Below, piece after piece: positions 43,743-53,123 of a stretch of 64,000 bases of DNA. Within the stretch, counting starts at the first letter, position 1. The number at the start of each line of letters is the position of its first letter. The stretch is from Flavobacterium fontis. Lineage in GTDB: Bacteria; Bacteroidota; Bacteroidia; Flavobacteriales; Flavobacteriaceae. The position numbers were made by a program, and so were the translations under genes. Under the pieces are notes generated by a model, which saw nothing but the letters and a program-made list of their open reading frames with translations, was not told the DNA's origin and did not search any database. The stretch lies in the NCBI RefSeq assembly GCF_900129405.1, contig NZ_FQVQ01000001.1, positions 310,001 to 374,000 of the forward strand. The letters are read 5' to 3'.

Positions 43743-46520
43743 ATGGATCGGTTTTCCTTTTTAAATGCAGCACACACGCAATTTTTTGCAGATTTATACG
43801 AACAATACCTCGTTAGTCCCGATAGCGTAGAGCCCAGTTGGCGCGCTTTTTTTCAAGGTTTTGACTTTGCCCTAGAGCACTACAGCGATACGGATAATGC
43901 GGGAGAACAATTGGTCGTTTATGCCAACAGTGATGCTGGAACTGCCGCAACCTCTGAGAAGTTGCAAAAAGAATTTAATGTTTTAAAACTTATCGATGCC
44001 TATCGTACCCGAGGCCACTTATTTACCGAGACCAATCCGGTGCGGGAACGCCGCGTGTATAGTCCCAATCTAGACATCGAGAATTTTGGTTTATCCACCT
44101 CTGATTTAGATACCGTTTTTGATGCCGCCCGCGCTTTGGGTCACCCACCCACTACTTTAAAAGCGATTTTGGCGCATTTAAAAAATGTGTACTGTCAACA
44201 CATCGGTATTGAGTACATGTACATGCGTACACCCGAAGTGATTCAGTGGATTCAAGACCGTCTAAACATTAATGATAATTTGCCCAATTTCAATGCCGAT
44301 GAAAAAAAGCACATCTTGGGTAAACTGAACGAAGCCGTAGCTTTTGAAAACTTTTTACACACCAAATATGTTGGACAAAAACGCTTCTCCCTAGAAGGAG
44401 GAGAAAGTTTGATTCCCGGTTTGGATGCTGTCATTGATGCCGCCGCCGAAAAAGGTGTGGAGCAATTTGTGATGGGGATGGCCCACCGCGGTCGTTTGAA
44501 CGTGTTGGCCAATATTTTTGGGAAACCTACTCAAGATATTTTCTCTGAATTTGACGGAAAAGATTACGATAAAGAATATTTTGATGGCGACGTAAAATAC
44601 CATTTGGGCTTGACCGCTGAGCGCAAAACCAAATCGGGCAAAAAAATCAACATCAATTTGGCACCCAATCCGTCGCACCTTGAAACCGTAGGGGCTGTGA
44701 TTGAAGGAATTACCCGTGCCAAACAAGATAAATACTACCCTGACGATTTCTCCAAAGTATTACCCATCGCCGTGCATGGTGATGCTGCGGTAGCCGGTCA
44801 AGGAATCGTGTATGAAATTATACAAATGTCGCAACTCGACGGGTACAAAACGGGTGGAACCATTCACATTGTAATCAACAACCAAGTAGGTTTTACCACC
44901 AATTATTTGGATGCTCGCTCGTCAACCTATTGTACCGATGTGGCCAAAGTAACGTTGTCACCTGTATTGCACGTCAATGCAGATGATACCGAAGCCGTGG
45001 TGCATGCCATGTTGTTTGCACTCGATTTCCGTATGCAATTTAAGCGCGACGTGTTCATCGATTTGTTGGGCTACCGTAAATACGGACACAATGAAGGGGA
45101 CGAACCGCGTTTTACGCAACCTGTATTGTACAAAATCATTTCCCGTCATAAAAATCCGCGTGATATCTATGCCGAGAAATTGATAACGCAAGGTATTGTC
45201 GATGCGGCATACCTGACCAAAATTGAAAATGACTACAAAGCGAAGTTGGATGAAAATCTCCAAGCCTCGCGCAAAAAAGATAAAACCATCATCACGCCGT
45301 TCATGCAAGACGAATGGAAAGGCTTCGTACAAGTCTCCGATGATGAAATGTTGAAGCGTGTTGACACCAAATTTGACCGCAAGAAATTGGATCAAATTAT
45401 CGAAACAGTTTCTACCTTACCCGCTGATAAAAAGTTCATTAGCAAAATCCAAAAAATTGTTACCGATCGTAAAACCATGTACGATAACAATACCTTGGAT
45501 TGGGGAACGGCTGAAACCTTGGCCTACGGAACCTTATTGCTAGAAGGTTATGATGTACGTATTTCAGGTCAGGATGTCGAGCGCGGCACCTTCTCGCACC
45601 GTCATGCCGTCGTGAAGGTGGAAGACAGCGAAGAAGAAGTCGTTTTATTAGACACCTTGAAAGGGAAAAAAGGAAAATTCCATATTTTCAATTCCTTCCT
45701 TTCCGAATACGGTGTTTTAGGATTTGACTATGGGTATGCCTTAGCCAATCCGAATGCCTTGACCATTTGGGAAGCGCAGTTTGGGGATTTCTCCAACGGT
45801 GCCCAAATCATGATTGACCAATACATTTCTTGTGGTGAAGACAAATGGAACAACCAAAACGGTATCGTACTTTTGTTGCCACACGGTTATGAAGGACAAG
45901 GAGCCGAACACTCGTCAGCACGCATGGAGCGCTATTTACAATTGTGCGCGCGCCACAATATGTATGTTGCCGATTGTACGACACCAGCCAACTTCTTCCA
46001 CTTGTTGCGTCGTCAAATGAAAACGAAATTCCGCAAACCGTTGGTGGTATTCTCCCCCAAGAGTTTGTTGCGTCACCCGTTGTGTGTGTCCACCGTTGAT
46101 GAATTGGCAAAAGGTCATTTCCAAGAAACGATTGACGATAACACCGTGGATAAGAAAAACGTAAAAACCGTTGTATTCTGTACCGGTAAGTTCTATTACG
46201 ACATCTTGGCCGAGCGCGAAAACTTGGGCCGAAATGACGTCGCTTTGGTGCGTATCGAACAGTTGTTCCCACTTCCTGTTGACCAATTGAAAGAAATCAT
46301 CGCGTCTTATCCAAATGCCGATGATTACGTTTGGGCTCAGGAAGAACCAAAAAATATGGGCGCTTACGGCTATATGTTGATGAATTTTGATTTAGTACCT
46401 TGGCGCTTGGCTTCGCTGAAAGCCTATGCCGCACCAGCAGCCGGTAGTCATACCCGTGACCGCCGTCGTCACGCCGATGCGATCCGTATGGTATTTGATA
46501 AAAATTTATTCCGTTCCTAA
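43743..46520 (+). CDS. sucA: 2-oxoglutarate dehydrogenase E1 component
   Basis: 925 residues, normal for E1o. It decarboxylates 2-oxoglutarate with thiamine diphosphate and hands the succinyl group to the E2 lipoyl domain. The N-terminal segment FFADLYEQYLVSPDSVEPSW is the family's E2-binding region. GMAHRGRLNVLAN, HGDAAVAGQG and GHNEGDEPRFTQP are the core ThDP-enzyme motifs, and the C-terminal half has RGTFSHRHAV and PHGYEGQGAEHSSAR. sucB follows after 154 bp that contain a structured repeat element. Confidence 0.97.
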   Translation: MDRFSFLNAAHTQFFADLYEQYLVSPDSVEPSWRAFFQGFDFALEHYSDTDNAGEQLVVYANSDAGTAATSEKLQKEFNVLKLIDAYRTRGHLFTETNPVRERRVYSPNLDIENFGLSTSDLDTVFDAARALGHPPTTLKAILAHLKNVYCQHIGIEYMYMRTPEVIQWIQDRLNINDNLPNFNADEKKHILGKLNEAVAFENFLHTKYVGQKRFSLEGGESLIPGLDAVIDAAAEKGVEQFVMGMAHRGRLNVLANIFGKPTQDIFSEFDGKDYDKEYFDGDVKYHLGLTAERKTKSGKKININLAPNPSHLETVGAVIEGITRAKQDKYYPDDFSKVLPIAVHGDAAVAGQGIVYEIIQMSQLDGYKTGGTIHIVINNQVGFTTNYLDARSSTYCTDVAKVTLSPVLHVNADDTEAVVHAMLFALDFRMQFKRDVFIDLLGYRKYGHNEGDEPRFTQPVLYKIISRHKNPRDIYAEKLITQGIVDAAYLTKIENDYKAKLDENLQASRKKDKTIITPFMQDEWKGFVQVSDDEMLKRVDTKFDRKKLDQIIETVSTLPADKKFISKIQKIVTDRKTMYDNNTLDWGTAETLAYGTLLLEGYDVRISGQDVERGTFSHRHAVVKVEDSEEEVVLLDTLKGKKGKFHIFNSFLSEYGVLGFDYGYALANPNALTIWEAQFGDFSNGAQIMIDQYISCGEDKWNNQNGIVLLLPHGYEGQGAEHSSARMERYLQLCARHNMYVADCTTPANFFHLLRRQMKTKFRKPLVVFSPKSLLRHPLCVSTVDELAKGHFQETIDDNTVDKKNVKTVVFCTGKFYYDILAERENLGRNDVALVRIEQLFPLPVDQLKEIIASYPNADDYVWAQEEPKNMGAYGYMLMNFDLVPWRLASLKAYAAPAAGSHTRDRRRHADAIRMVFDKNLFRS

Positions 46521-46527
46521 TTTTTTT

Positions 46528-46610
46528 AGGAGCTATTTCCCGCTTTCCGCAGTATCTTCCCACCTTACAGGATGGCAAGGATACTTGCTTCAATCGGGGC
46601 TAGGGCAACC
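46528..46610 (+). repeat. Structured intergenic element, copy A (between sucA and sucB)
   Basis: A non-coding stretch beginning GGAGCTATTTCCCGC, with TCCGCAGTATCT, a hairpin loop, AGGATACTTGCTTC and ATCGGGGCTAGGGC. GTATC and GATAC pair as the core of a hairpin. A related sequence with the same TCCGCAGTATCT and AGGATACTTGCT blocks lies on the other strand near 48050-48128. I recall similar elements in intergenic regions of Flavobacterium genomes. Correspondence to a named RNA family such as Flavo-1 is a guess. Confidence 0.55.
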
Positions 46611-46674
46611 TGCAATTAATAACGTTCCATTAAAGAACAACACATACAATACAAAACTTTTAAACTAAAGGATT

Positions 46675-47907
46675 ATGATTTTAGAAATGAAAGTGCCTTC
46701 TCCGGGCGAATCGATTAAAGAAGTGGAAATCGCTACCTGGTTAGTCCAAGATGGTGATTATGTAGAGAAAGACCAAGCGATCGCTGAGGTAGACTCGGAC
46801 AAAGCCACTTTGGAATTACCGGCTGAGGCCAGTGGAATTATCACTTTAAAAGCATCAGAAGGGGATGCAGTTGCCGTTGGCGCTGTGGTTTGCCTTATTG
46901 ATACCGCTGCAGCAAAACCAGCAGGTGGCGCTCCCGCAGCAGCTCCTGCCAAAGAAGAAGCAAAACCAGCAGCAGAAGCGCCCAAAGCAGCTCCCGCACC
47001 GGCTCCAGCTCCAGCTCCCGCTGCAACCTATGCCGCACAAACGCCTTCGCCAGCAGCGCGTAAAATTTTAGAAGAGAAAAACATGCAACCCTCCGATATC
47101 GTGGGTACCGGTAAAGGCGGACGCATCACCAAAGAAGATGCTATCAATGCCGTACCTTCTATGGGAACACCAACGGGGGGTAACCGCGGATCGGATCGTA
47201 CTAAATTATCGATGTTGCGTCGTAAAGTAGCCGAACGTTTAGTGTCTGCGAAAAACGAAACTGCTATGTTGACGACGTTCAACGAAGTGGATATGACCAA
47301 TATCTATGCGTTGCGTGATCAATTTAAAGACGAATTCAAAAACAAACACGGTTTAGGATTAGGCTTTATGTCGTTCTTTACCAAAGCCGTTACCCGTGCC
47401 TTGCAATTATATCCCGATGTAAACTCGATGATCGACGGACAAGAGAAAGTTTCTTTTGATTTCTGTGATATTTCTGTAGCTGTTTCTGGACCCAAAGGGT
47501 TGATGGTTCCTGTGGTTCGTAACGCAGAAACCTTATCCTTCCGTGGAGTAGAAGCTGAAATCAAGCGTTTGGCGATTCGTGCACGTGACGGACAAATCAC
47601 GGTTGATGAAATGACCGGAGGAACGTTTACCATTTCCAACGGTGGAGTTTTCGGAAGTATGTTGAGTACGCCTATTATCAATCCCCCGCAATCGGGTATT
47701 TTAGGAATGCACAATGTAGTAGATCGTCCTATCGTGCGCAACGGTCAAATCGTGATTGCACCCGTAATGTATGTAGCCTTATCGTATGACCACCGTATTA
47801 TCGACGGACGTGAGTCGGTGGGATTCTTGGTGGCCGTTAAAGAAGCTTTAGAAAATCCAGTAGAGATTTTGATGAATAATAACCCTAAGAAGGCTTTAGA
47901 GCTGTAG
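46675..47907 (+). CDS. sucB: 2-oxoglutarate dehydrogenase E2 component (dihydrolipoyl succinyltransferase)
   Basis: 410 residues. The lipoyl domain is at the N-terminus with the lipoylated Lys43 in EVDSDKATLE. An Ala/Pro linker (about 80-125) leads to the E1/E3-binding domain (SPAARKILEE and VGTGKGGRITKED). The catalytic domain contains the active-site His373 in SYDHRIIDG. It accepts succinyl from SucA and transfers it to CoA. A strong terminator follows. Confidence 0.97.
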   Translation: MILEMKVPSPGESIKEVEIATWLVQDGDYVEKDQAIAEVDSDKATLELPAEASGIITLKASEGDAVAVGAVVCLIDTAAAKPAGGAPAAAPAKEEAKPAAEAPKAAPAPAPAPAPAATYAAQTPSPAARKILEEKNMQPSDIVGTGKGGRITKEDAINAVPSMGTPTGGNRGSDRTKLSMLRRKVAERLVSAKNETAMLTTFNEVDMTNIYALRDQFKDEFKNKHGLGLGFMSFFTKAVTRALQLYPDVNSMIDGQEKVSFDFCDISVAVSGPKGLMVPVVRNAETLSFRGVEAEIKRLAIRARDGQITVDEMTGGTFTISNGGVFGSMLSTPIINPPQSGILGMHNVVDRPIVRNGQIVIAPVMYVALSYDHRIIDGRESVGFLVAVKEALENPVEILMNNNPKKALEL

Positions 47908-47944
47908 GGTTTCTACCGTCCTCGGATGAGGCGCCTCTATATGT

Positions 47945-47980
47945 AAAAATCCCAAACCCAAAAGGTTTGGGATTTTTTTT
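47945..47980 (+). terminator. Terminator of sucB
   Basis: AAAAATCCCAAACC pairs fully with GGTTTGGGATTTTT around a 5-base loop and is followed by further T residues. Confidence 0.9.
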
Positions 47981-48049
47981 GGTGTTGATTCTTTGGGGAA
48001 AGCAACTTGCAGGCAACGGCAATTTATCGCAGAGAATTTCTTTTCTTTG

Positions 48050-48128
48050 CAGCTGCGTGAGCGATAGGAGCAAGTATCCTGCCCGACGAAAGGAAGGCAG
48101 ATACTGCGGATAGCGCGACCCCGCGCCG
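48050..48128 (-). repeat. Structured intergenic element, copy B (between sucB and the MFS gene)
   Basis: Read on the minus strand it contains GGTCGCGCTATCCGCAGTAT, then a hairpin TCTGCC/GGCAGGA around CTTTCGTC-type sequence, then AGGATACTTGCTCCTATCG. It shares the TCCGCAGTATCT and AGGATACTTGCT blocks with copy A near 46528 and has the opposite orientation. The hairpin arms differ in sequence between the copies but pair in each, which suggests a conserved structure. Confidence 0.55.
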
Positions 48129-48185
48129 AGGATTGACATGGAAAAAAATAGTCAATGGCGGGGGCACGCCCAAACCAACAGAACA

Positions 48186-49397
48186 ATGCAAAAAAACAAG
48201 TCAGCCGCCATCGGATTCATTTTTATCACGATGCTTATCGATATTACGGGGTGGGGAATTATTATTCCGGTGATCCCGAAACTCATTCAAGAATTGATTC
48301 ATGGCGATGTGAGTGAAGCTTCCAAAATTGGGGGTTGGCTCACGTTTGCCTATGCCATTACCCAGTTTGTGTGCGCACCCTTGGTGGGGAATTTGAGCGA
48401 CAAATTTGGACGACGCCCGATTATTTTGCTCTCGCTTTTGGCGTTTTCGATGGATTACCTGTTGTTGGCTTTTGCACCTACGATTACGTGGTTGTTTATT
48501 GGGCGCATCATAGCCGGTTTGACGGGCGCGAGTATTACAACAGCCTCGGCCTATATTGCCGATGTGAGTACGCCTGAGAATCGCGCGAAAAATTTTGGTA
48601 TGATTGGGGCGGCTTTTGGATTGGGCTTTATCATCGGTCCCGTATTGGGCGGTTTGTTGGGTCAATATGGGGCGCGGGTACCGTTTTATGCCGCAGCGGT
48701 GTTGTGTTTGTTGAACTTTTTATACGGCTTCTTTATTTTACCCGAATCGCTAGCGCCAGAGAACCGACGAAATTTTAGTTTGAAACGCGCGAATCCGATT
48801 GGCGCTTTTCTGAATTTACGCAAGTACCCCGTATTGATTCCGTTGGTGGTTTCCATTTTCTTATTGTATGTGGCTTCCCATGCGGTGCACAGCAATTGGA
48901 GCTTTTTTACCATGTATAAGTTTGGGTGGCAAGAGCGGATGATTGGAATTTCGTTGGGGGTTATCGGACTCTTAGTGGGGTTGGTGCAAGGCGGTTTGAT
49001 TCGCTGGATTAACCCTAAGCTCGGCAATGAGAAAAGTATTTATGTAGGCAACGCGTTGTATACGATTGGGATGTTTTTGTTTGCTTTTGCTACGGAAGGG
49101 TGGATGCTATTTGTCTTTTTGATTCCCTATTGTTTGGGTGGAATCGCGGGTCCGGCCATGCAGTCGGTGATTTCGGGAAAAGTACCTGCGAATGAACAAG
49201 GCGAAATTCAAGGCACCCTATCGAGTTTGATGAGCGCTTCGGCTATCGTAGGGCCACCGTTAATGACGTCGTTATTTTACTTTTTTACCCACGACCAAGC
49301 CCCGTTTCAATTTGCGGGGGCACCTTTTGTGTTGGGAGGCCTTTTGATGTTGGTGAGTACCATTATTTCGTTTATGACTTTACGCAAAAAGGCTTAA
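48186..49397 (+). CDS. MFS transporter, TetA-like (TCR/Tet family)
   Basis: 403 residues from the ATG at 48186 ([17 protein letters not shown]); another ATG at 48138 is in frame and cannot be excluded. Twelve membrane segments are apparent. The MFS signature [12 protein letters not shown] lies in the loop between helices 2 and 3, with VIPKLIQEL and [16 protein letters not shown]. The closest recognisable class is the drug:H+ antiporter group that includes tetracycline exporters; flavobacteria carry many such chromosomal genes, and resistance cannot be assumed. Its stop overlaps that of the opposite gene by 4 bp. Confidence 0.9.
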   Translation: MQKNKSAAIGFIFITMLIDITGWGIIIPVIPKLIQELIHGDVSEASKIGGWLTFAYAITQFVCAPLVGNLSDKFGRRPIILLSLLAFSMDYLLLAFAPTITWLFIGRIIAGLTGASITTASAYIADVSTPENRAKNFGMIGAAFGLGFIIGPVLGGLLGQYGARVPFYAAAVLCLLNFLYGFFILPESLAPENRRNFSLKRANPIGAFLNLRKYPVLIPLVVSIFLLYVASHAVHSNWSFFTMYKFGWQERMIGISLGVIGLLVGLVQGGLIRWINPKLGNEKSIYVGNALYTIGMFLFAFATEGWMLFVFLIPYCLGGIAGPAMQSVISGKVPANEQGEIQGTLSSLMSASAIVGPPLMTSLFYFFTHDQAPFQFAGAPFVLGGLLMLVSTIISFMTLRKKA

Positions 49398-49831
49398 CGT
49401 AAGAACAATTGCTTCAGGTTGTAATCGATGAGGGCTTGACCTTCCAGCAATACATCGGCACCAATAATGCCATCAACGGGTTTGACCTTATAGTGTTGCA
49501 GGGCAGTGTTTACATGTGTTAAATCCAAAACAATGAGCGGAAAATGACGGTTTTTCCATCGGCCAAGTTGCAGCACGTTGTGCACTGATTGTTCGGTGTG
49601 AAGCCCTGTTGCTCCAGCTCCTGCGGCTTTGGTTGAGGAGTGTTGGGTTTGAACATGAAATTTTTCGACGCTTTCAAAACCCAGGCAACTGTTGCTGGCG
49701 CCGGTATCTAAAATGAACCGTCCACGAACGCCATTGATTTTTGCATGAAGGACCAAATGTTGCGTTTTGGTCACGCGAAAGGGGATGGATTTGTAGCCTT
49801 GTTGGTGTAAAATGTCGGGAATTTGATTCAT
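49394..49831 (-). CDS. Retropepsin-like aspartic protease domain protein
   Basis: 145 residues without signal peptide. The single catalytic motif is FILDTGASNSC (Asp42). A second conserved element, VDGIIGADVLLEG, is the retropepsin-like hydrophobic-hydrophobic-Gly motif. Like viral retropepsins it would act as a dimer. The biological substrate is unknown. It stands alone, with convergent overlap to the MFS gene. Confidence 0.85.
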   Translation of the reverse strand: MNQIPDILHQQGYKSIPFRVTKTQHLVLHAKINGVRGRFILDTGASNSCLGFESVEKFHVQTQHSSTKAAGAGATGLHTEQSVHNVLQLGRWKNRHFPLIVLDLTHVNTALQHYKVKPVDGIIGADVLLEGQALIDYNLKQLFLR

Positions 49832-49908
49832 AGGACAAAGGTAGGAATATCTCGGAATACGCGCTTAGGATTCGCTTTCCTTTGTACCTTTGCCGCAAAA
49901 TTTTGGCC

Positions 49909-50679
49909 ATGCTATTCACAGATACCCATACCCATTTGTATTCGGAAGAATTTGGAAACGACCGAGACGCCATGATGCATCGTGCCTTGGCGTCGGGAGT
50001 GCGTCGTTTGTTTGTGCCGTCTATTGATGCTTCGTATACCCAAAAAATGTGGGATTTACAGGCGCAATACCCCGACCACGTGTTTTTGATGATGGGCTTG
50101 CATCCGTGTTATGTTAAACCAGAAACCTATGAACGGGAATTGGCGGGGGTGTTGCAACAGCTTGAAACCCAAAAGTACTGTGCAGTGGGGGAAATCGGTA
50201 TTGACTTGTATTGGGATAAAACGACCTTGGCCATTCAACAGGAGGCTTTTCGACAGCAAATTCGATGGGCGAAAGCGATGAAATTACCTATAAACATTCA
50301 TTGTCGCGAGGCTTTTGAGGAAGTGTTTGCGGTGTTAGAAAGCGAACGGTCTCCAGAATTATTTGGAATTTTTCATTGTTTCACAGGTGATTTTGAACAG
50401 GCCCAACGCGCGATTGGATTGGGCATGAAGTTAGGTATTGGCGGTGTGGTGACGTTTAAAAATGGCAAGATCGATCAGTTTTTGAATCAAATAGACCTCG
50501 AACATCTTGTTTTGGAAACCGATGCGCCGTATTTGGCTCCTGTGCCGTATCGAGGCAAACGGAATGAGAGTAGTTACACCGTATTGGTGGCTCAAAAATT
50601 GGCCGAGATTTATGGCGTTACCTTAACAGAGATTGCAGAAATAACGACCAAAAACGCACAAAACGTGTTCGGAATATAA
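49909..50679 (+). CDS. TatD-family metal-dependent hydrolase
   Basis: 257 residues from the ATG at 49909 (MLFTDTHTHLYSEEF), the position where TatD proteins begin. Metal ligands are in DTHTHL, AVGEIGID, NIHCREAF, GIFHCFTG and LETDAPYLAP. The family comprises Mg2+-dependent DNases and related hydrolases. A TACCTTTG -7 element lies at 49885-49892. The acyltransferase gene follows after 64 bp. Confidence 0.93.
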   Translation: MLFTDTHTHLYSEEFGNDRDAMMHRALASGVRRLFVPSIDASYTQKMWDLQAQYPDHVFLMMGLHPCYVKPETYERELAGVLQQLETQKYCAVGEIGIDLYWDKTTLAIQQEAFRQQIRWAKAMKLPINIHCREAFEEVFAVLESERSPELFGIFHCFTGDFEQAQRAIGLGMKLGIGGVVTFKNGKIDQFLNQIDLEHLVLETDAPYLAPVPYRGKRNESSYTVLVAQKLAEIYGVTLTEIAEITTKNAQNVFGI

Positions 50680-50743
50680 CACTCATTTGACCGAAAAGTC
50701 ATTATTTTTTTGTTCTTTTGTTATCCTAATCAAACAAAAACCC

Positions 50744-51886
50744 ATGCAAAAGTTCGATGCCATTCGTCCGTTTTACGATGCGGAAGTTAATGCGGCGCTT
50801 CAGGCGGTGGCCAACCATCCGATGATGAAAGCGTTGATGAATTTTGCCTATCCTAACGTGGATGAAGAGGTTTGGAAAGCCCAATTATTGCGCACCCATT
50901 CCATTCGTGATTTTCAAATCAATTTTGCCTATCAAGCGGTTCAAAAAGTGTTGGAGAAGAGTTCGGACGGCTTGTCTACTTCTGGGTTTGAAACCTTGGA
51001 ACCCAATACTTCGTACTTGTTTATTTCCAATCACCGGGATATTATTTTAGACACCTCTATTTTAAACGTGTGCCTTTTTGATCACGGTTTGGTGATGACG
51101 GCTTCTGCTATTGGGGATAATTTGGTCAAGAAAGATTTTTTAAAAACCTTGTCCAAGTTAAACCGAAATTTTGTGGTACAACGCGGATTACCCCCGAGAG
51201 AGTTGTTGGAAAGTTCCAAACTGATGTCTGAATACATTGCACAATTATTACTCCGCGAAAATCGTTCGGTGTGGATAGCCCAACGCGAAGGTCGTACCAA
51301 AGATGGCAATGATGCTACCCACAGTGGCGTATTGAAGATGTTGGCGATGGGGTCGGATGAGAAGAATGTCTTGGATTATTTTAAAAAGATAAAGATTGTT
51401 CCCGTTTCCATTTCGTACGAATACGATCCTACCGATGCATTGAAGATGCCGCAATTGATGGCGGAAGCGCGTGAAGAGATTTATATCAAAGAAAAAAACG
51501 AAGATTTTATCACGTTATTGAGTGGCATCATTGGTCAAAAGAAGCGTATTCATTTGCATGTGGGAAAAATTATAGACACCGAATTGGATCAGATTCAAGC
51601 GGAAAACGACAATACCAACAAACAAATTCAAGCCTTGGCGCAAGTGATCGACGATTCTATTTTACAATCGTATAAGCTGTGGCCAACAAATTATATTGCT
51701 TACGATTTATTGCACCATACCGACACCTATGCCAACGAGTATACCGAAGCGGAGAAATCGCTTTTTGAACGGCGTTTGGAAATGCGTATTGATGGCAACA
51801 ATGAAGTGATGCGTGAGGGATTTTTGGCGATGTATGCCAATCCGGTAATCAATCAATTGAAATACCGTCATGCAAGTCAAGCCTAA
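50744..51886 (+). CDS. Glycerol-3-phosphate / lysophosphatidate acyltransferase-like protein
   Basis: 380 residues from the ATG at 50744 (MQKFDAIRPFYDAEV); the open frame reaches back to a TTG at 50687 without similarity. The acyltransferase motif I region is FISNHRDIILDTSIL, close to the classic NHX4D but with one more residue before the Asp. Motif III-type IAQREGRTKDG is also visible. It is longer than PlsC and resembles the Bacteroidetes glycerol acyltransferase group. The probable role is phospholipid synthesis or remodelling. It overlaps ansA by 17 bp. Confidence 0.85.
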   Translation: MQKFDAIRPFYDAEVNAALQAVANHPMMKALMNFAYPNVDEEVWKAQLLRTHSIRDFQINFAYQAVQKVLEKSSDGLSTSGFETLEPNTSYLFISNHRDIILDTSILNVCLFDHGLVMTASAIGDNLVKKDFLKTLSKLNRNFVVQRGLPPRELLESSKLMSEYIAQLLLRENRSVWIAQREGRTKDGNDATHSGVLKMLAMGSDEKNVLDYFKKIKIVPVSISYEYDPTDALKMPQLMAEAREEIYIKEKNEDFITLLSGIIGQKKRIHLHVGKIIDTELDQIQAENDNTNKQIQALAQVIDDSILQSYKLWPTNYIAYDLLHHTDTYANEYTEAEKSLFERRLEMRIDGNNEVMREGFLAMYANPVINQLKYRHASQA

Positions 51887-52898
51887 TATACTATTGGTCT
51901 ACACGGGCGGCACCATTGGAATGATGAAAGATTTCAAAACCGGTGCCCTCAAAGCCTTCAATTTTGCCAAGTTGCTGCAAAAAATTCCCGAAATCAAGCA
52001 GTTGGATTGCCATATCGATACAGTTTCTTTTTCCCATCCGATAGATTCCTCCAATATGAACCCCCAACGGTGGGAAGAAATTGCTACGCTTATTGAATCC
52101 CATTACGATGCTTACGATGGATTTGTGGTTTTACACGGCTCTGATACCATGTCGTATTCGGCTTCGGCCTTGAGTTTTATGCTCGAAAACTTAGCCAAAC
52201 CCGTGGTGTTTACAGGTTCACAGTTACCGATTGGCGACTTGCGTACCGATGCCAAGGAAAATTTAATTACCGCCATACAAATTGCTTCGTTACAGCAAAA
52301 GGGGAAACCCGTAATTCAGGAGGTTTGTTTGTATTTTGAATACAAGTTATACCGTGGAAATCGCACGACCAAAATCAATGCCGAACATTTTAATGCTTTT
52401 ACATCGCCCAATTATCCCGCTTTGGCGGAGTCGGGAGTGCATTTGAATGTAAACACAGCTGCGTTGTTACCCCCCACCAAAAAAGGATTGGCGGTTCATA
52501 AAATGATGGATGCTCATGTCGTGGTTTTAAAAATGTTTCCGGGTATTACGGCGGCGGTTTTAGAGGCGGTTGTGGCCATCCCCAACTTGCATGGCCTGAT
52601 TCTAGAAACCTACGGATCGGGGAATGCTCCAACGGAGGCGTGGTTTATTTCTATTTTACAGAAAGCTATTCAACACGGACTCCCGATTGTGAATGTAACG
52701 CAATGTTCGGGGGGAAGTGTAAACATGGGACAGTATGAAACAAGTACGCAGTTGAAGCAAATTGGGGTCATTTCAGGAAAAGATATAACCACCGAGGCAG
52801 CAGTCACTAAACTCATGTATTTATTGGGACAACAGGTAGCTCCTAAGGTATTTAAGACCATATTTGAAACCTCTTTGCGGGGCGAAATGATTTCGTAA
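51870..52898 (+). CDS. ansA: Type I L-asparaginase
   Basis: 342 residues, cytoplasmic type. The first active-site Thr region is VYTGGTIGMM (Thr12 and Thr15 area) and the second is LHGSDTMSYSASALSF. No signal peptide. It hydrolyses asparagine to aspartate and ammonia. Its ATG lies 17 bp inside the end of the acyltransferase gene, so translation is probably coupled. Confidence 0.94.
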   Translation: MQVKPNILLVYTGGTIGMMKDFKTGALKAFNFAKLLQKIPEIKQLDCHIDTVSFSHPIDSSNMNPQRWEEIATLIESHYDAYDGFVVLHGSDTMSYSASALSFMLENLAKPVVFTGSQLPIGDLRTDAKENLITAIQIASLQQKGKPVIQEVCLYFEYKLYRGNRTTKINAEHFNAFTSPNYPALAESGVHLNVNTAALLPPTKKGLAVHKMMDAHVVVLKMFPGITAAVLEAVVAIPNLHGLILETYGSGNAPTEAWFISILQKAIQHGLPIVNVTQCSGGSVNMGQYETSTQLKQIGVISGKDITTEAAVTKLMYLLGQQVAPKVFKTIFETSLRGEMIS

Positions 52899-52905
52899 AA
52901 CATTT

Positions 52906-52934
52906 TGATTATTGCGAAAAATACATCAAATTTG
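52906..52934 (+). promoter_or_regulatory. Probable promoter of tRNA-Ser
   Basis: TTG at 52906-52908 and CAAATTTG at 52927-52934 are 18 bp apart; the latter has one mismatch to TAnnTTTG. Confidence 0.4.
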
Positions 52935-52945
52935 CAATCCAAATT

Positions 52946-53032
52946 AGAGAGGTGTCCGAGTGGTTGAAGGAGCAAGCCTGGAAAGTTTGTATGTGGGTAA
53001 CTGCATCGAGGGTTCGAATCCCTTCCTCTCTG
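52946..53032 (+). tRNA. tRNA-Ser (anticodon GGA)
   Basis: Acceptor AGAGAGG pairs with CCTCTCT. The anticodon arm is CAAGC CTGGAAA GTTTG with GGA at 34-36, reading UCC and UCU. A long class II variable arm and a GGTTCGAATCC T-arm are present. The CCA end is not encoded. Confidence 0.95.
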
Positions 53033-53040
53033 CAAGACAT

Positions 53041-53066
53041 GGGCAGGCCGGTGGCCTGCCCTTTTT
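53041..53066 (+). terminator. Terminator of tRNA-Ser
   Basis: GGGCAGGCC GGT GGCCTGCCC forms a perfect 9-bp GC-rich stem followed by five T residues, 9 bp after the mature tRNA end. Confidence 0.85.
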
Positions 53067-53123
53067 GTATCCAAAAAACCCCAAAAGCTCTGCTTTTGAA
53101 GGGTTTTTTGGATACAAAAAGGG
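53058..53123. repeat. Large inverted repeat (31-32 bp arms)
   Basis: 53058-53088 and 53092-53123 are complementary along almost their whole length, differing at one GG/AAG position, around a 3-base loop. The right arm is the beginning of the tandem unit described at 53091-53506. The left arm therefore is an inverted copy of that unit start, joined to the end of the tRNA-Ser terminator. Confidence 0.8.

Noticed and set aside
46758..47071. Open frames on both strands in the sucB linker region
   Set aside because: They are shadow frames of the Ala/Pro-rich linker, with no start context or family similarity.
48186..49397. Acquired tetracycline-resistance determinant
   Set aside because: The similarity is to the broad TetA-like MFS group. 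There is no TetR partner, mobile element or compositional shift around it, so it is more likely a housekeeping chromosomal exporter.
52946..53032. tRNA-Ser as an integration site for an island
   Set aside because: I see no integrase and no second copy of the tRNA 3' end downstream. The adjacent array has a different sequence.
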